Of a DNA stretch of 5,072 nt, positions 4,767-5,072 are shown piece after piece. The notes below the pieces were generated by a model. The model was not told where the DNA came from, searched no databases, and saw nothing but the letters and a program-made list of their open reading frames with translations. Source of the stretch: Nocardioides sp. (GTDB taxonomy: Bacteria > Actinomycetota > Actinomycetes > Propionibacteriales > Nocardioidaceae); contig JARICB010000016.1 of the NCBI GenBank assembly GCA_029264225.1, positions 1 through 5,072 on the forward strand, written 5' to 3'. Within the stretch, counting starts at the first letter, position 1. Every line of letters starts with the position of its first letter. Made by a program: the position numbers and the translations under genes.

Positions 4767-5072
4767 GTGCTGGGAATTACCGACCTGTCGACGTACCTGA
4801 TCGGCCTGACCCTGATCATCCTGCTTCCCGGGCCGAACTCGCTCTACGTCTTGTCGGTGGCGGCCAGGCGCGGCGTACGCGACGGCTACCGCGCGGCCGC
4901 CGGGGTGTGGACCGGTGATGCGCTGCTGATGATTCTGAGTGCCGCAGGTGTCGCCTCGCTGCTGAACACCAATGAGGTCGCCTTCACGATGGTGAAGTAC
5001 GTCGGCGCCGGTTACTTGGCCTGGTTGGCGTTGACCATGTTGTGGTCGGCCCGCGGGATGTGGCGCACCCGC
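4767..5072 (+). CDS. leuE: LysE/RhtB-family amino-acid exporter, LeuE-like, 3' end missing
   Basis: The first 102 residues of a membrane exporter; the frame is open at the window end and about half of a typical 205-220-residue protein is present. The N-terminal helix ends in LLPGPNSLYVL (19-29), whose PGPN motif marks the LysE/RhtB family. GVWTGDALLM (46-55) with Asp51 is the second conserved block. Membrane segments are at about 9-29, 43-64 and 72-93. TYLIG, PGPNSLYVL, GDALLM and VKYVGAGYL follow the E. coli LeuE (leucine exporter) pattern more closely than LysE or RhtB, but substrates in this family are hard to predict from sequence. The start is GTG at 4767-4769, giving MLGITDLSTYLIG. It lies 31 nt after mgtE on the same strand, and no functional link to Mg2+ transport is evident. 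Confidence 0.85.
   Translation, partial: MLGITDLSTYLIGLTLIILLPGPNSLYVLSVAARRGVRDGYRAAAGVWTGDALLMILSAAGVASLLNTNEVAFTMVKYVGAGYLAWLALTMLWSARGMWRTR

Noticed and set aside
3500..4819. 439-codon open frame on the minus strand opposite mgtE
   Set aside because: His/Gln/Asp-rich antisense shadow, caused by high GC, of a gene whose plus-strand protein matches MgtE throughout.

Overview
The window comes from a high-GC Gram-positive bacterium, most likely an actinomycete. Base composition is about two thirds G+C by eye, codons end mostly in G or C, GTG starts are frequent, and the solute-binding protein has a lipobox signal. I cannot name a genus. All genes are transporter genes, and no phage, transposase, CRISPR, tRNA or rRNA sequence is visible.

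Left half, minus strand (2880 down to 1): an osmoprotectant ABC importer of the OpuA/ProU type in the order ATPase (opuAA/proV), permease (opuAB/proW), substrate-binding lipoprotein (opuAC/proX). The last gene is cut by the window start. ATPase and permease overlap by 4 nt. The binding-protein gene follows after 53 nt that carry a small hairpin. The lipoprotein would capture glycine betaine or a relative outside the cell. The permease would carry it across the membrane on ATP hydrolysis by the CBS-bearing ATPase, which points to control by ionic strength or a nucleotide.

Centre (2881-3370): a 490-nt non-coding region between divergent transcription units. It holds inverted and direct repeats, a weak stress-sigma-like promoter candidate for the betaine operon, and a compact repeat cluster just upstream of the rightward gene. 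No riboswitch could be identified with confidence.

Right half, plus strand (3371-5072): a complete MgtE-family Mg2+ channel/transporter with N domain, CBS pair and five membrane segments. It is followed 31 nt later by the first 102 codons of a LysE/RhtB-family amino-acid exporter that most resembles LeuE.

The genes are of ordinary, recognisable families. The points worth a second look are the regulatory layout of the divergent region, where two CBS-gated transporters face each other, and a three-arm repeat before mgtE that could form mutually exclusive hairpins. I found no convincing previously undescribed system.
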